64,000 bases of DNA from AE-B3B sp964543295 (lineage in GTDB: Bacteria > Aerophobota > Aerophobia > Aerophobales > AE-B3A): contig CAZIXA010000002.1 of assembly GCA_964543295.1 (NCBI GenBank), positions 1 to 64,000 of the forward strand, written 5' to 3'. The position numbers and the translations under genes are program-made. Below the pieces are notes generated by a model, which had not been told where the DNA came from, did no database searches, and was given only the letters and a program-made list of their open reading frames with translations. Within the stretch, counting starts at the first letter, position 1. Each line of letters starts with the position of its first letter. This document shows positions 24,895-33,618 of this stretch, piece by piece.

Positions 24895-24922
24895 TTGCTA
24901 CTTTTTATTTTTATGCTAAAAT
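24895..24922 (+). promoter_or_regulatory. Candidate promoter for ftsH
   Basis: TTGCTA (24895-24900, 4/6) and TAAAAT (24917-24922, 5/6) are 16 nt apart in an A/T-rich stretch about 60 nt before ftsH. The upstream repeat and the gap from the preceding gene make a new transcript plausible. Confidence 0.4.
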
Positions 24923-24982
24923 ATAAGTGGAAATAAAAGTTGGAACGTAGGTTCAAGATTAAAATGAGGAGAAGAAGTTAAG

Positions 24983-26962
24983 ATGGATGGTCAACCTAGG
25001 AAGAAGAACAAGCAACCTATGAAGGCGAATAAGAAACCTATAAAGAAGAATAAGAAACCTATAAAGAAGAATAAGTTTAGCCGGAACCTGTTTCTTCTTT
25101 TTATTATATTTGTGGTGGTTATCTCCCTTTTCAACTTTATTCGTCTAGGCTCTGGGGTTAAGGAGACTGAGCTTTCCTATTCCCAGTTTCTGAAAATGGT
25201 GGAATCACACGAGATAAACAAGGTTTCCATCAGAGGACATATCATAAGAGGGCAGCTTCGTGGAAATATGCCATTTGAGACTTATGCACCCACCGACCCT
25301 GAGTTAATTAAAATCCTGCGGCAAAACGGGGTCGAGATTCAAGCTGCTCCTGAAAGTTCCCCTTGGTTATTGAATGTACTGGGGGGACTTTTGCCTATTC
25401 TGATATTTGTGGTTATCTGGATCTATATTATGAGACAGATGCGTATAACCGGGAGTAGAGCTCTTTCCTTTGGGAAAAGTAGAGCCAAACTTGCTTCCAA
25501 AGACACGGTTAAAGTTACTTTTCAGGATGTTGCTGGTGCAGAAGAAGCCAAGGAAGAGTTAAGGGAGATAATCGAGTTTCTAAAAAATCCCCAGAAATTT
25601 CAGAAGCTGGGGGCGAAGATTCCTAAAGGGGTAATTGTAGTTGGACCTCCTGGCTGTGGAAAAACTCTTCTGGCTAGAGCTGTGGCCGGAGAAGCCGGCG
25701 TTCCTTTCTTGAGCATTAGTGGGTCAGATTTTGTGGAGATGTTTGTAGGAGTGGGAGCCGCCAGGGTAAGAGATCTATTTGAGCAGGGAAGGAGAAACGC
25801 TCCCTGTATTATCTTTATTGATGAGTTAGATGCCGTGGGAAGGCAGAGATTCGCTGGTATTGGGGGAGGACATGATGAAAAAGAACAGACTTTGAATCAA
25901 CTATTGGTGGAACTGGATGGCTTTAGCCCTCGCAAGGGAGTAATAATAATGGGGGCCACTAATCGCCCGGATGTTCTGGACATGGCTCTTCTTCGACCGG
26001 GAAGATTCGATAGAAGAATTAGCATCAATGTTCCCGATATAAGGGAAAGAGAAGATATTCTTGCCCTTCATATGAAGAACAAACCCATTACCAAAGAGGT
26101 GGATATTAAGGTTCTTGCTCGCAGAACCCCTGGGTTTGTGGGTTCAGATATAGAGAATTTGGTTAATGAGGCATCTTTGTTAGCAGCAAGAAGAAACAAG
26201 GATAAAATCGGTATGGTGGAATTGGAAGAAGCCATTGACAGAGTAGTTGCTGGGCCAGAAAAAAAATCAAGAATTATGCGGGAAAAAGAAAAGAGAATTA
26301 TTGCCTATCATGAAAGCGGCCACACTGTGGTAGGTAACCTACTCCCCCATGCTGATCCGATCCACAAGGTTTCCATTATCCCCCGTGGATCGGTAGCATT
26401 AGGATATACTTTGCAGTTGCCTCTTGAGGATAGATATCTGGCAACTAAATCAGAGCTGCTGGATAAGCTCAGCGTTCTTCTTGCTGGACGTGCCAGCGAA
26501 GAGCTCATTTTCAAAGAGGTTAGTACCGGGGCTCAAAATGACCTCGAACAGGCTACTCACGTTGTAAGAAAGATGATCTGCGATTATGGAATGAGCGAAA
26601 AATTAGGGCCGGTCGCTCTAGGAAAGGGAAATGCTGAAGTTTTTCTGGGGCGAGACTTTCTTAAAGAGAAAAACTATAGCGAGGAGTTAGCCTTTGATAT
26701 AGACAAGGAGATTCATCGGATGATACAGGAGTCTTATGACCGGGCACTTAGAATTTTAAGGGAGCATAAGGGTAAACTCATACGATTAGCCGAAAAGCTG
26801 GAGGAACAGGAGGTATTGGGAGAAGAGGATATAAAAGAAGTTCTGGGAGAAAAAATAACAGAAAAGACCCCAGGAGAAAAAAAGATAAGAAGAAATCGGA
26901 CAAAGCTGGTGCTCAAAAAGGCAAATGCGCATAAATCCTCGAGTTCTAATCCTAAGAAATGA
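24983..26962 (+). CDS. ftsH: ATP-dependent zinc metalloprotease FtsH
   Basis: FtsH is a membrane-anchored AAA+ protease. An unusual basic N-terminal extension (about 1-30) made of KKPIKKN-type repeats precedes the first membrane helix (about 35-53), and a second helix is near 130-150. The AAA domain has the P-loop GPPGCGKT, Walker B IIFIDELDAVGRQR and the SRH region LRPGRFDRRI. The zinc site is HESGH. The length is 659 residues. The lysine-rich tail overlaps folP by 38 nt. Confidence 0.96.
   Translation: MDGQPRKKNKQPMKANKKPIKKNKKPIKKNKFSRNLFLLFIIFVVVISLFNFIRLGSGVKETELSYSQFLKMVESHEINKVSIRGHIIRGQLRGNMPFETYAPTDPELIKILRQNGVEIQAAPESSPWLLNVLGGLLPILIFVVIWIYIMRQMRITGSRALSFGKSRAKLASKDTVKVTFQDVAGAEEAKEELREIIEFLKNPQKFQKLGAKIPKGVIVVGPPGCGKTLLARAVAGEAGVPFLSISGSDFVEMFVGVGAARVRDLFEQGRRNAPCIIFIDELDAVGRQRFAGIGGGHDEKEQTLNQLLVELDGFSPRKGVIIMGATNRPDVLDMALLRPGRFDRRISINVPDIREREDILALHMKNKPITKEVDIKVLARRTPGFVGSDIENLVNEASLLAARRNKDKIGMVELEEAIDRVVAGPEKKSRIMREKEKRIIAYHESGHTVVGNLLPHADPIHKVSIIPRGSVALGYTLQLPLEDRYLATKSELLDKLSVLLAGRASEELIFKEVSTGAQNDLEQATHVVRKMICDYGMSEKLGPVALGKGNAEVFLGRDFLKEKNYSEELAFDIDKEIHRMIQESYDRALRILREHKGKLIRLAEKLEEQEVLGEEDIKEVLGEKITEKTPGEKKIRRNRTKLVLKKANAHKSSSSNPKK
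25007..25069 (+). repeat. 21-bp tandem repeats encoding the FtsH N-terminal lysine-rich tail
   Basis: Two identical 21-bp units (25028-25048 and 25049-25069) and one diverged unit (25007-25027) encode NKKPIKK-type heptapeptides at the cytoplasmic N-terminus of FtsH. Slippage would change the number of units in frame. Confidence 0.8.
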
Positions 26963-28127
26963 AAGAAGTGTCAAAGACGAGCTAAAGAAGATAGGAGTTA
27001 GTCAAGAAGCGGTAAAAATTCTTGCCCCTAAGGCCTCCCATTATCTAATTAAAATAGAGGGAATTCCCTCCCCAACTGCCAACCTTCTTAAACAGGAGAT
27101 GCTTTCCGCGATGGCCGATGCAGCCATCTCAAAGGAGGTAGCCTCTTTCACCTCTAAAAAAAGCGGTGTTTTACTTATAGGTACTGAGGCACAGTTAAAA
27201 AAAGTTCTTCCTCGATTAAATAGACAGCCCTTTAATCTACCTGAGGTTTCCCAAAAACTGGCTGAGCTTCTGAAAAACTTTAAAAAGGGTAAATTCGTTC
27301 TTTCTTTTAAAGAGAAAAAGATGGATTTGGCTAGAAAAGTGGCAGTGATGGGAATATTGAATCTAACCCCGGATTCATTTTATAATGGAGGAAAATATAC
27401 TACTGAGTCTCGGGCCTTGACGAAAGTGGAAGAAATGGTCAAGGAGGGAGCTGATTTGATTGATGTAGGGGGAGAGTCTACTCGCCCGGCAGCAAAAGAG
27501 GTGGAGGTAGAAGAGGAGATAAGAAGAGTTATCCCTGTTATAAGTAAAATAAAGGAGCTTTTTGAGATACCCGTTTCCATTGATACTTACAAGGCAAGGG
27601 TAGCAAAAGAGGCTCTGGAGGCAGGGGTAGACATGGTTAACGATATAAGTGGGTTAAGATTTGATCCCCGATTAAAAGAGGTAGTCGCCCGGTTTGAGGC
27701 AGCAGTAGTATTGATGCACATAAAGGGAACTCCGCGAGATATGCAGAATAATCCCCGATATGAATCTTTAATGGAAGAGATAATCTCCTACCTCTCAGAG
27801 AGTATAAGATTAGCTCAAAAAGCCGGGATAGACCTAGAGAAGATAATTGTTGACCCGGGGATCGGCTTTGGCAAAACGAGCCAACATAATCTTCAGATTT
27901 TAAACCATCTGGGGGAGCTGAGGAGTTTAGGCAGACCCATTTTAATTGGCGTCTCTCGGAAATCTTTTATTGGAGCCATCTTAAAGCTACCTTTAGAAGA
28001 GCGGCTGGAGGGTAGTCTGGCGGCGGCATGTTTAGCGGTGATGCAAGGGGCAAAAATTATAAGGACTCACGACGTAAAATCCACACGCCGGGCAGTAGAT
28101 CTAACCCAGTCTATTATCCAGAGCTAG
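26925..28127 (+). CDS. folP: Dihydropteroate synthase with N-terminal extension
   Basis: FolP condenses p-aminobenzoate with dihydropterin pyrophosphate in folate synthesis. The TIM-barrel part starts near residue 143 with VMGILNLTPDSFYNGGKY. DVGGESTRPAAKEV, IPVSIDTYKARVA, DMVNDISGLR and GIGFGKTSQHNL follow, and the barrel ends with IGVSRKSFIG and IIRTHDVK. A further 140 N-terminal residues, as in several clostridial and thermophile homologues, have no clear function. The start lies inside the ftsH 3' end. Confidence 0.93.
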   Translation: MRINPRVLILRNERSVKDELKKIGVSQEAVKILAPKASHYLIKIEGIPSPTANLLKQEMLSAMADAAISKEVASFTSKKSGVLLIGTEAQLKKVLPRLNRQPFNLPEVSQKLAELLKNFKKGKFVLSFKEKKMDLARKVAVMGILNLTPDSFYNGGKYTTESRALTKVEEMVKEGADLIDVGGESTRPAAKEVEVEEEIRRVIPVISKIKELFEIPVSIDTYKARVAKEALEAGVDMVNDISGLRFDPRLKEVVARFEAAVVLMHIKGTPRDMQNNPRYESLMEEIISYLSESIRLAQKAGIDLEKIIVDPGIGFGKTSQHNLQILNHLGELRSLGRPILIGVSRKSFIGAILKLPLEERLEGSLAAACLAVMQGAKIIRTHDVKSTRRAVDLTQSIIQS

Positions 28128-28138
28128 AGGTATAATCA

Positions 28139-28624
28139 ATGATTGTTTTAGGGATTGATCCTGGGACGGCTGCCACTGGATATGGATTAATCAACACGGG
28201 AAAAAATCCTGAGATGATAGAGTGTGATTGCATATACACCTCATCCCAGATGGAAATGGCGGACCGTTTAAAAATAATTTACCAGAAAATGAGTAAAATC
28301 ATCCGCAGATTCCATCCAGAAGAGGTGGCTATCGAACAGATTTATTTCAGTAAAAACAGTAAAACAGCACTATCCATAGGACAGGCGCGAGGTGTAATTA
28401 TGTTAGCCACCTCTAATGAAGGAATTAGGGTTTTCAATTATACTCCTTTAGAGGTTAAGCAAACTATAACCGGGTATGGACGAGCAACCAAACATCAGAT
28501 TCAACATATGGTTAAGGATCTACTTAACCTGCCTTGTGTTCCGAGATCCAGTGATTCCGCTGATGCTCTTGCGGTGGCCCTTTGCCATTATTATTCTAGA
28601 AGGGGGTCAGGTCTCAACATTTGA
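28139..28624 (+). CDS. ruvC: Crossover junction endodeoxyribonuclease RuvC
   Basis: RuvC resolves Holliday junctions. MIVLGIDPGTAATGYGL carries the first catalytic Asp, VAIEQIYFSKNSKTALSIGQARGVI the second acidic residue, and SSDSADALAVALCHYY the final pair. The last residues (about GSGLNI and the stop) are read from the left terminus of the repeat element beginning at 28603, so the native C-terminus seems to have been replaced. ruvA and ruvB are not adjacent. Confidence 0.94.
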   Translation: MIVLGIDPGTAATGYGLINTGKNPEMIECDCIYTSSQMEMADRLKIIYQKMSKIIRRFHPEEVAIEQIYFSKNSKTALSIGQARGVIMLATSNEGIRVFNYTPLEVKQTITGYGRATKHQIQHMVKDLLNLPCVPRSSDSADALAVALCHYYSRRGSGLNI

Positions 28625-28808
28625 CATTCAGCGATCTATTTTCCATAATCTTAAGATTTTTATCTTATCCTTATCTCGTTTCTTTTGTCTCAAAATCGCA
28701 ACTACTTTAATTGACCATAATTACACTTACTCTGCGGGTTAACTCTCTGGCAATTTCTCGTATTAATCAAAACCCCCTTTTGAATGTCAAATGTTGAGAC
28801 CTGACCCC
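28603..28808. mobile_element. 206-bp MITE/REP-like element with perfect 28-bp terminal inverted repeats
   Basis: The left end begins GGGGTCAGGTCTCAACATTT (28603) and the right end is its exact reverse complement over 28 bp (28781-28808). The interior is A/T-rich with no meaningful ORF. GGGGTCAGGTCT ends are known from REP-type repeats mobilised by Y1 (RAYT) transposases. A solo half end is at 59895-59912. It invades the ruvC 3' end and lies just upstream of the thrC ribosome site. Confidence 0.82.
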
Positions 28809-28820
28809 TTTGGAGGATTT

Positions 28821-30083
28821 ATGATACTGCGGTGCATCGAATGCGGAAAAAATTATCCAGTAAATGAGGTCAGATATAGGTGTGATTGTGGAGATTTATT
28901 GGAGGTAGTGCATGATACAGGATCGCTTCGAGGCAAGATTTCTCGAAAGACTTTTGACCAAAGATTATCCACCAGAGAATTTCCTTATAATTCTGGTGTC
29001 TGGAGGTATAAGGAGCTAATATTAGATATAGACAATAAATTTATTGTTTCCCGACCGGAAGGAAATACCAATCTATACTCTGCCGAAAAAATGGGAGAAT
29101 GGGTCGGTGCTAAGCACCTATGGCTAAAACATGAAGGAGAAAACCCTACTGCATCTTTTAAAGACAGAGGAATGACCACTGGAATTACTGTGGCAAAGAT
29201 GATGGGTTTTAAAAAGGTTGCTTGTGCCTCTACCGGAAATACTTCTGCTTCCATGGCTGCCTATGCTGCCATGGTTGGTATAAAGGCCATTGTCTTTATC
29301 CCTCAGGGCAAAATTGCCTTTGGCAAATTGGCCCAGGCCCTTGCCTATGGGGCAAAAACCTTGCAGATAAAAGGTGATTTTGATGATTCTATGAACCTGG
29401 TTGAAAAGATCTGTAGCCAACTAAAGATATATTTACTGAACTCAATTAACCCCTTTAGAGTTGAGGGGCAGAAGAGCATTGGCTTTGAGGTTTTACAACA
29501 ATTAAACTGGCAAGCCCCTGATTGGTTTGTCTTACCTGGTGGTAATCTCGGGAACAATTCTGCCTTGAGCAAGGGTCTTAAAGAATTATACGAAATCGGA
29601 TTAATTAGTCGGATCCCCAGGATAGCGGTGATACAGGCTCATGGGGCGAATCCCCTTTATAGAATGTGGAAGAAAAAAACCTCCTTTAAACCAGTTCAGC
29701 CAGCCACGATTGCTACTGCCGTAAAAATTGGAAATCCCATTAGCTGGAAGAAATCAATCAGGGGAATTGAGTGGAGTAGGGGAGTGGTAGAAGAGGTTAG
29801 CGAACAGCAAATAATGGATGCCAAGGCTATGGTTGACCAGGCCGGAATTGGAGCTGAACCAGCCTCCTGCTGTAGTGTGGCTGGAATCAAGAAGTTAGTC
29901 GGATCCGGCATCATTCACAAGGAAGATAAGGTGGTGGCTATTCTAACGGGAAGCCTTTTAAAAGACCCCGATGCCGTAGTTAATTATCATTTGGGCAAGC
30001 TAAAGGGGATTAAATCTACTTATGCCAATCGGCCAATTCAAATTGAAGCCAGCTTGGAGGCGGTTAGAAGGGCCTTAGACTAA
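28821..30083 (+). CDS. thrC: Threonine synthase
   Basis: ThrC is a PLP enzyme converting O-phosphohomoserine to threonine. The N-terminus has a rubredoxin-like knuckle (CIECG...CDCG), and KHEGENPTASFKDRGMT supplies the PLP lysine. STGNTSASMAAYAA, FVLPGGNLGNNSA and EPASCCSVAGIKKL follow. The frame opens at 28791 within the repeat element, but ATG 28821 preceded by TGGAGG (28811-28816) is the sensible start, giving 420 residues. A proposed homoserine kinase (apgM-like) is next. Confidence 0.93.
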   Translation: MILRCIECGKNYPVNEVRYRCDCGDLLEVVHDTGSLRGKISRKTFDQRLSTREFPYNSGVWRYKELILDIDNKFIVSRPEGNTNLYSAEKMGEWVGAKHLWLKHEGENPTASFKDRGMTTGITVAKMMGFKKVACASTGNTSASMAAYAAMVGIKAIVFIPQGKIAFGKLAQALAYGAKTLQIKGDFDDSMNLVEKICSQLKIYLLNSINPFRVEGQKSIGFEVLQQLNWQAPDWFVLPGGNLGNNSALSKGLKELYEIGLISRIPRIAVIQAHGANPLYRMWKKKTSFKPVQPATIATAVKIGNPISWKKSIRGIEWSRGVVEEVSEQQIMDAKAMVDQAGIGAEPASCCSVAGIKKLVGSGIIHKEDKVVAILTGSLLKDPDAVVNYHLGKLKGIKSTYANRPIQIEASLEAVRRALD

Positions 30084-30099
30084 TTTTTTGTAAACTATT

Positions 30100-30286
30100 T
30101 ATCCACAGATTCATACAGATGAACACGGTTTGGGTTTGTTGAGTTTATTGGGTTTATTGAGTTGAAAAATAAGGCAACAACTATTGAAGTTGGCTTATTA
30201 TTGAATTTTGGCAGAAAACCAGAATTCAAAAGATTTGTATATGATAATAAAAGAAAAATATCAGCGTAAATCTGCGGCCGGATAAT
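30100..30286. repeat. Repeat element carrying a GxxExxY-type gene remnant and 9-bp tandem repeats
   Basis: The element fills the thrC/apgM gap. It opens with ATCCACAGATTCATACAGATG and closes with TATCAGCGTAAATCTGCGG, imperfect inverted ends shared with 24803-24880. An internal block of GRGTTTATT 9-mers (30132-30167) is present, followed by the coding remnant at 30171-30269. Confidence 0.7.
30171..30269 (+). pseudogene. C-terminal remnant of a GxxExxY-family protein
   Basis: The frame reads KATTIEVGLLLNFGRKPEFK and ends NKRKISA before TAA. GLLLNFG corresponds to the conserved GLLINF block near the C-terminus of GxxExxY proteins, which are often multicopy and flanked by such repeats (family knowledge; no search was run). 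There is no start codon and the N-terminal two thirds are missing. Confidence 0.6.
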
Positions 30287-30291
30287 TACGA

Positions 30292-31512
30292 ATGAAGTCT
30301 ATAATATTTGTGGGAGACGGGATGGCCGATTATCCTTTGCCAGAGTTGGGTGGCAAGACTCCTTTGGAGGTAGCCAGTACTCCTTGGATGGACTGGTTAG
30401 CCCGGAGGGGGAGGTGCGGAAGGCTGATTACCATCCCCGAGGGAATGTCTACCGGCTCAGCAGTAGCTAATCTGAGTATCTTAGGTTACGATCCTAGAAT
30501 TCACTTCCAGGGAAGGGGCGGCCTGGAGGCAGCCAGTATGGGCATCAATTTAAATCTCCAAGATGTTGTCTTTCGATGCAACACGATCTGTGTGGAAAAT
30601 AACAAGATAAAGAATCACTCCGGTGGCCACATTACCACTCAGGAGGCGGCTGAGTTGGTGAGGACGATTGATCAGAAGTTAGGAAGTGATCATATCAAGT
30701 TCTATCCTGGCGTTAGTTACCGACATCTGTTGGTTTTAAAAGGAGAAAAGTTCTCAGCTAATATTGAGTGCACTCCGCCTCATGACGTTTTAGGTACACC
30801 AATAGACAGAGTATTGGTCAGGGCAAACAATGCCGCCTCGGAGAAGACCGCCCAGCTTCTTAATAGGTTGATTCTTGATTCTGCCAGTATTCTTGAACAG
30901 CATCCAGTTAATATGAAAAGGAAAGATGAAGGTAAGGATATGGCAAATATGATCTGGCCCTGGTCTCCTGGTAAAAAACCGGTGATGAAGACATTTCAGG
31001 AAAGGTTCGGGATGAAGGGAGCGGTAATATCAGCAGTCAACCTGATTAAGGGGCTTGGAGTTTATGCCGGCTTTGACATTATGCAAGTAAAGGGAGCAAC
31101 TGGGCTATATAACACGAATTATGAGGGAAAGGCTGATGCTTCTCTTGCGGCTTTAGAAAAATACGATCTTGTTTTTGTTCATGTTGAGGCAAGTGACGAG
31201 GCTGGCCATGAAGGCAATGTTAATCTAAAAATTAAAACTATCGAGTATTTTGACCAGAGATTAGTGGGCAGAGTTTTACGTGGCATCCACGAGAAAGTAC
31301 GTATTGCCTTATTGCCGGATCATCTTACTCCGATTGCCGTGAGAACACACGTCGCTGACCCGGTTCCTTTTTTAATATATGATCCTGAAAAAAGGGGCGA
31401 TGAGGTTGAACAATTCAATGAATCATCCTGCCGTAGAGGAAGCCTGGGTTTACTAGAGGGAGATAGCTTTATTAAAAGGGTTTTGGGTATAAAAAATCAA
31501 ATTCTCACCTAA
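30292..31512 (+). CDS. apgM: Archaeal-type cofactor-independent phosphoglycerate mutase family; possible homoserine kinase
   Basis: This is an alkaline-phosphatase-superfamily enzyme. IFVGDGMADYPLPELGGKTPLE supplies metal-binding Asp. EGMSTGSAVANLSILGYDP includes the phospho-accepting Ser, and VEASDEAGHEG and LLPDHLTPIAVRTH supply further ligands. The 406 residues fit the ApgM family. Bacterial members beside thrC have been proposed to act as homoserine kinases, and thrC is directly upstream. Both roles are possible; eno is nearby but not contiguous. Confidence 0.85.
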   Translation: MKSIIFVGDGMADYPLPELGGKTPLEVASTPWMDWLARRGRCGRLITIPEGMSTGSAVANLSILGYDPRIHFQGRGGLEAASMGINLNLQDVVFRCNTICVENNKIKNHSGGHITTQEAAELVRTIDQKLGSDHIKFYPGVSYRHLLVLKGEKFSANIECTPPHDVLGTPIDRVLVRANNAASEKTAQLLNRLILDSASILEQHPVNMKRKDEGKDMANMIWPWSPGKKPVMKTFQERFGMKGAVISAVNLIKGLGVYAGFDIMQVKGATGLYNTNYEGKADASLAALEKYDLVFVHVEASDEAGHEGNVNLKIKTIEYFDQRLVGRVLRGIHEKVRIALLPDHLTPIAVRTHVADPVPFLIYDPEKRGDEVEQFNESSCRRGSLGLLEGDSFIKRVLGIKNQILT

Positions 31513-31513
31513 G

Positions 31514-32704
31514 ATGAAAATCCTCGTCAATAAGAGAGAATACGAGGTAGTTGAGTCACCTCAACCACATATCCTCGTTCCCACCAGAAAGCAGCTCCAC
31601 GGCTGGTGGCCGGGAAAGAGAGAATGTACTTCAGAGCGAATGCTCATTAACCCCTATAATGGGTGTGGTATAGGCTGCTTTTTCTGCTACGCCCGGGCCT
31701 TTCCCGGATATTTCCGTGCTTTTCGAGACTACGGTGTAATTACGGTAGCCAAGGATTTTGATCAGGTAGTAGCCGAGCAACTGGATTCCCTAGATATTGC
31801 TGCCTGCGGGTATCTGAGCCCGGTTACCGACCCATTCCAATCCTTGAATGCCAAATATCACCTTTCAGAGAAAATAATCAGGGTCTTTGTTGAAAGGAAC
31901 ATTCCTATCGAGTTCATTACCAAGGCTCCCATTCCTAAGGAGGTTATCGATCTTATAAAGCAGCAGTCCCATTCCTTCGGGCAAGTTTCCATTCTTACTC
32001 TTAAGGAGGATTTAAGAAAGATTCTGGTTCCCCGGGGTGCCTCTACAGATCTTTTGTTGCAAAATCTAGAGAAATTGACCCAGGAGGGAATTTTTGCTGT
32101 CTGCCGCATTGATCCGATCTTTCCTTACATTACTGATAAGATAAAAGAGTTGGTAGAGTTGATTGAGAGGATAAAATCCCATGGAGTTAGCCATATAGTG
32201 GCCAGCATCCTGGATATTCCTCTAAAAATTAAGAAGAATGTTTTCTCGACGATAAAAAAATATTTTGGAGCAGGCATAGAGTGGGATTATCAAAGACTTT
32301 ATCGAGAAAACATCGACGGGTATCTCAATGCCGATATAAATTATCGAAAAAGAATTTTTGATGGGCTGCGCAATGTGTGTGAGAGGAAAAATTTAACCTT
32401 TGCTCTCTGCATGGAATACGAGATCAAAAAGGGAGAAATTATCGGTTTAAATCAGGAGTTTATGAGTTCTCGCAACTGCGAAGGGATTGATATTCCTCTC
32501 TATAAAAGAGAAGGAAGAAAGTTTTACCCAGCAGTTGATTGCGCCGGGGACTGCTTATATTGCACCGATCCTCGATGTGGTATCGAAGACCTTGCTATGG
32601 GACGTGAAGGATCCAGGAAAGACTGGCGTCTTAAGGATTATCGGCGATGGTCAAAGCAAGCGAAGAGGAAATCCTCACAGGTGCTTTTCCCTGACCCGAT
32701 ATAA
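31514..32704 (+). CDS. SplB-like radical SAM protein with a second cysteine cluster
   Basis: The 396-residue protein has the radical SAM cluster motif in NPYNGCGIGCFFCYARAFPG (Cys spacing C-x3-C-x2-C), as in spore photoproduct lyase-like and DNA repair photolyase-like families. The C-terminal region has another cluster, DCAGDCLYCTDPRCG (about 340-355), a likely auxiliary Fe-S site. Substrate is unknown. It starts 1 nt after the apgM stop, so the two are probably co-transcribed, and it converges on the aldolase gene. Confidence 0.82.
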   Translation: MKILVNKREYEVVESPQPHILVPTRKQLHGWWPGKRECTSERMLINPYNGCGIGCFFCYARAFPGYFRAFRDYGVITVAKDFDQVVAEQLDSLDIAACGYLSPVTDPFQSLNAKYHLSEKIIRVFVERNIPIEFITKAPIPKEVIDLIKQQSHSFGQVSILTLKEDLRKILVPRGASTDLLLQNLEKLTQEGIFAVCRIDPIFPYITDKIKELVELIERIKSHGVSHIVASILDIPLKIKKNVFSTIKKYFGAGIEWDYQRLYRENIDGYLNADINYRKRIFDGLRNVCERKNLTFALCMEYEIKKGEIIGLNQEFMSSRNCEGIDIPLYKREGRKFYPAVDCAGDCLYCTDPRCGIEDLAMGREGSRKDWRLKDYRRWSKQAKRKSSQVLFPDPI

Positions 32705-32738
32705 TTTGGATCTTCGTGGGGTGAGTCATGGTTTGAAA

Positions 32739-33554
32739 TTAAACAAGCTCTATCACTTCTTCGATGGTTGCATTGTCATGGACAATATGGCAAAGGGCCA
32801 AGATCATACCTTTGATATTCTTCCTCTGCCACACATTTCTTCCCATACATATTCCCTTAGCTCCTGCCTGGATTGCCTCGCTTACAAGCTGGAGAAAATC
32901 TTTATCTTCCCGCATTTTAGGGCCACCCGCTATAACAATAGGTACGGGAGTAGTAGAGACCACTTCCCTGAAAGTATCTATGCTTCCTGTATAGTGAGTC
33001 TTAATGACATCTGCGCCAAGTTCTGCCCCTAATCTGCTGGCAAGTTTGATCTCATCAGCCGCCTTTTTCTTATCATAATCCTTTTTTTCTTGAGCGTAGT
33101 GGTATTTTAATATATAGGAAGGAATCATCTCAGCCATAAGAGGCAGACCCCATCCAAAGCAGGTGGTGGCTACCTTTCCTAGTTTTCTTAGCAACTCATC
33201 CTCATTTTCTGTCCCCACAAATACGTTGATCACCACCATATCAGCTCCCACCTTCAAGGCATGCTCCACACTGGTGATAAGATCAATTCTCTCCAGATGG
33301 GATCCCAATCGGGTATGAGTACCATCAATTCTAACCACCGTAGCTAAACTGCCTATCACGTTTTTTACCCTGGTCAGCATAGCCGGAGTTATTAAAATGG
33401 CATCTGCCGGGGTCTGGGAAATTATACTGACTAACTTCTCGAGATTCTCTATGCCCTCCACTGGCTCTGAATAAAGAGCATGGTCAATGGGGATTACCAC
33501 TGCTTTATCTTTAGAGAAAACTCTCCTTAATCTTAAAGCTTTTCCTGTTTCCAT
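32739..33554 (-). CDS. DhnA/LsrF-family class I aldolase
   Basis: This 271-residue TIM-barrel protein belongs to the DhnA family, which includes class I fructose-bisphosphate aldolases and LsrF. VVIPIDHALYSEPVEGIENL is the family start, VIKTHYTGS contains the Schiff-base lysine, and VIAGGPK and AKGICMGRNVWQ form the phosphate site. It is the last gene of the minus-strand ABC operon, implying that it acts on the imported compound. With the two-permease layout, LsrF-like thiolase action is conceivable. Confidence 0.85.
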   Translation of the reverse strand: METGKALRLRRVFSKDKAVVIPIDHALYSEPVEGIENLEKLVSIISQTPADAILITPAMLTRVKNVIGSLATVVRIDGTHTRLGSHLERIDLITSVEHALKVGADMVVINVFVGTENEDELLRKLGKVATTCFGWGLPLMAEMIPSYILKYHYAQEKKDYDKKKAADEIKLASRLGAELGADVIKTHYTGSIDTFREVVSTTPVPIVIAGGPKMREDKDFLQLVSEAIQAGAKGICMGRNVWQRKNIKGMILALCHIVHDNATIEEVIELV

Positions 33555-33618
33555 GAGAAATTACCTTCCTTTTTTTCTCTTCAGGGCATCTGAGGGTATG
33601 GCTCGGCATGATTTTCTC

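Noticed and set aside
28476..28742. 88-codon + strand ORF over the ruvC end and the MITE
   Set aside because: Out of frame with ruvC and running through the repeat element; no motif.
28791..28820. ATG inside the repeat as thrC start
   Set aside because: It would add ten residues from the repeat terminus; the ATG at 28821 has TGGAGG and matches the family N-terminus.
32487..33032. 181-codon + strand ORF across the radical SAM 3' end and the aldolase gene
   Set aside because: It overlaps both convergent genes, starts inside the radical SAM gene and has no recognisable motif; it is a shadow of the aldolase on the other strand.
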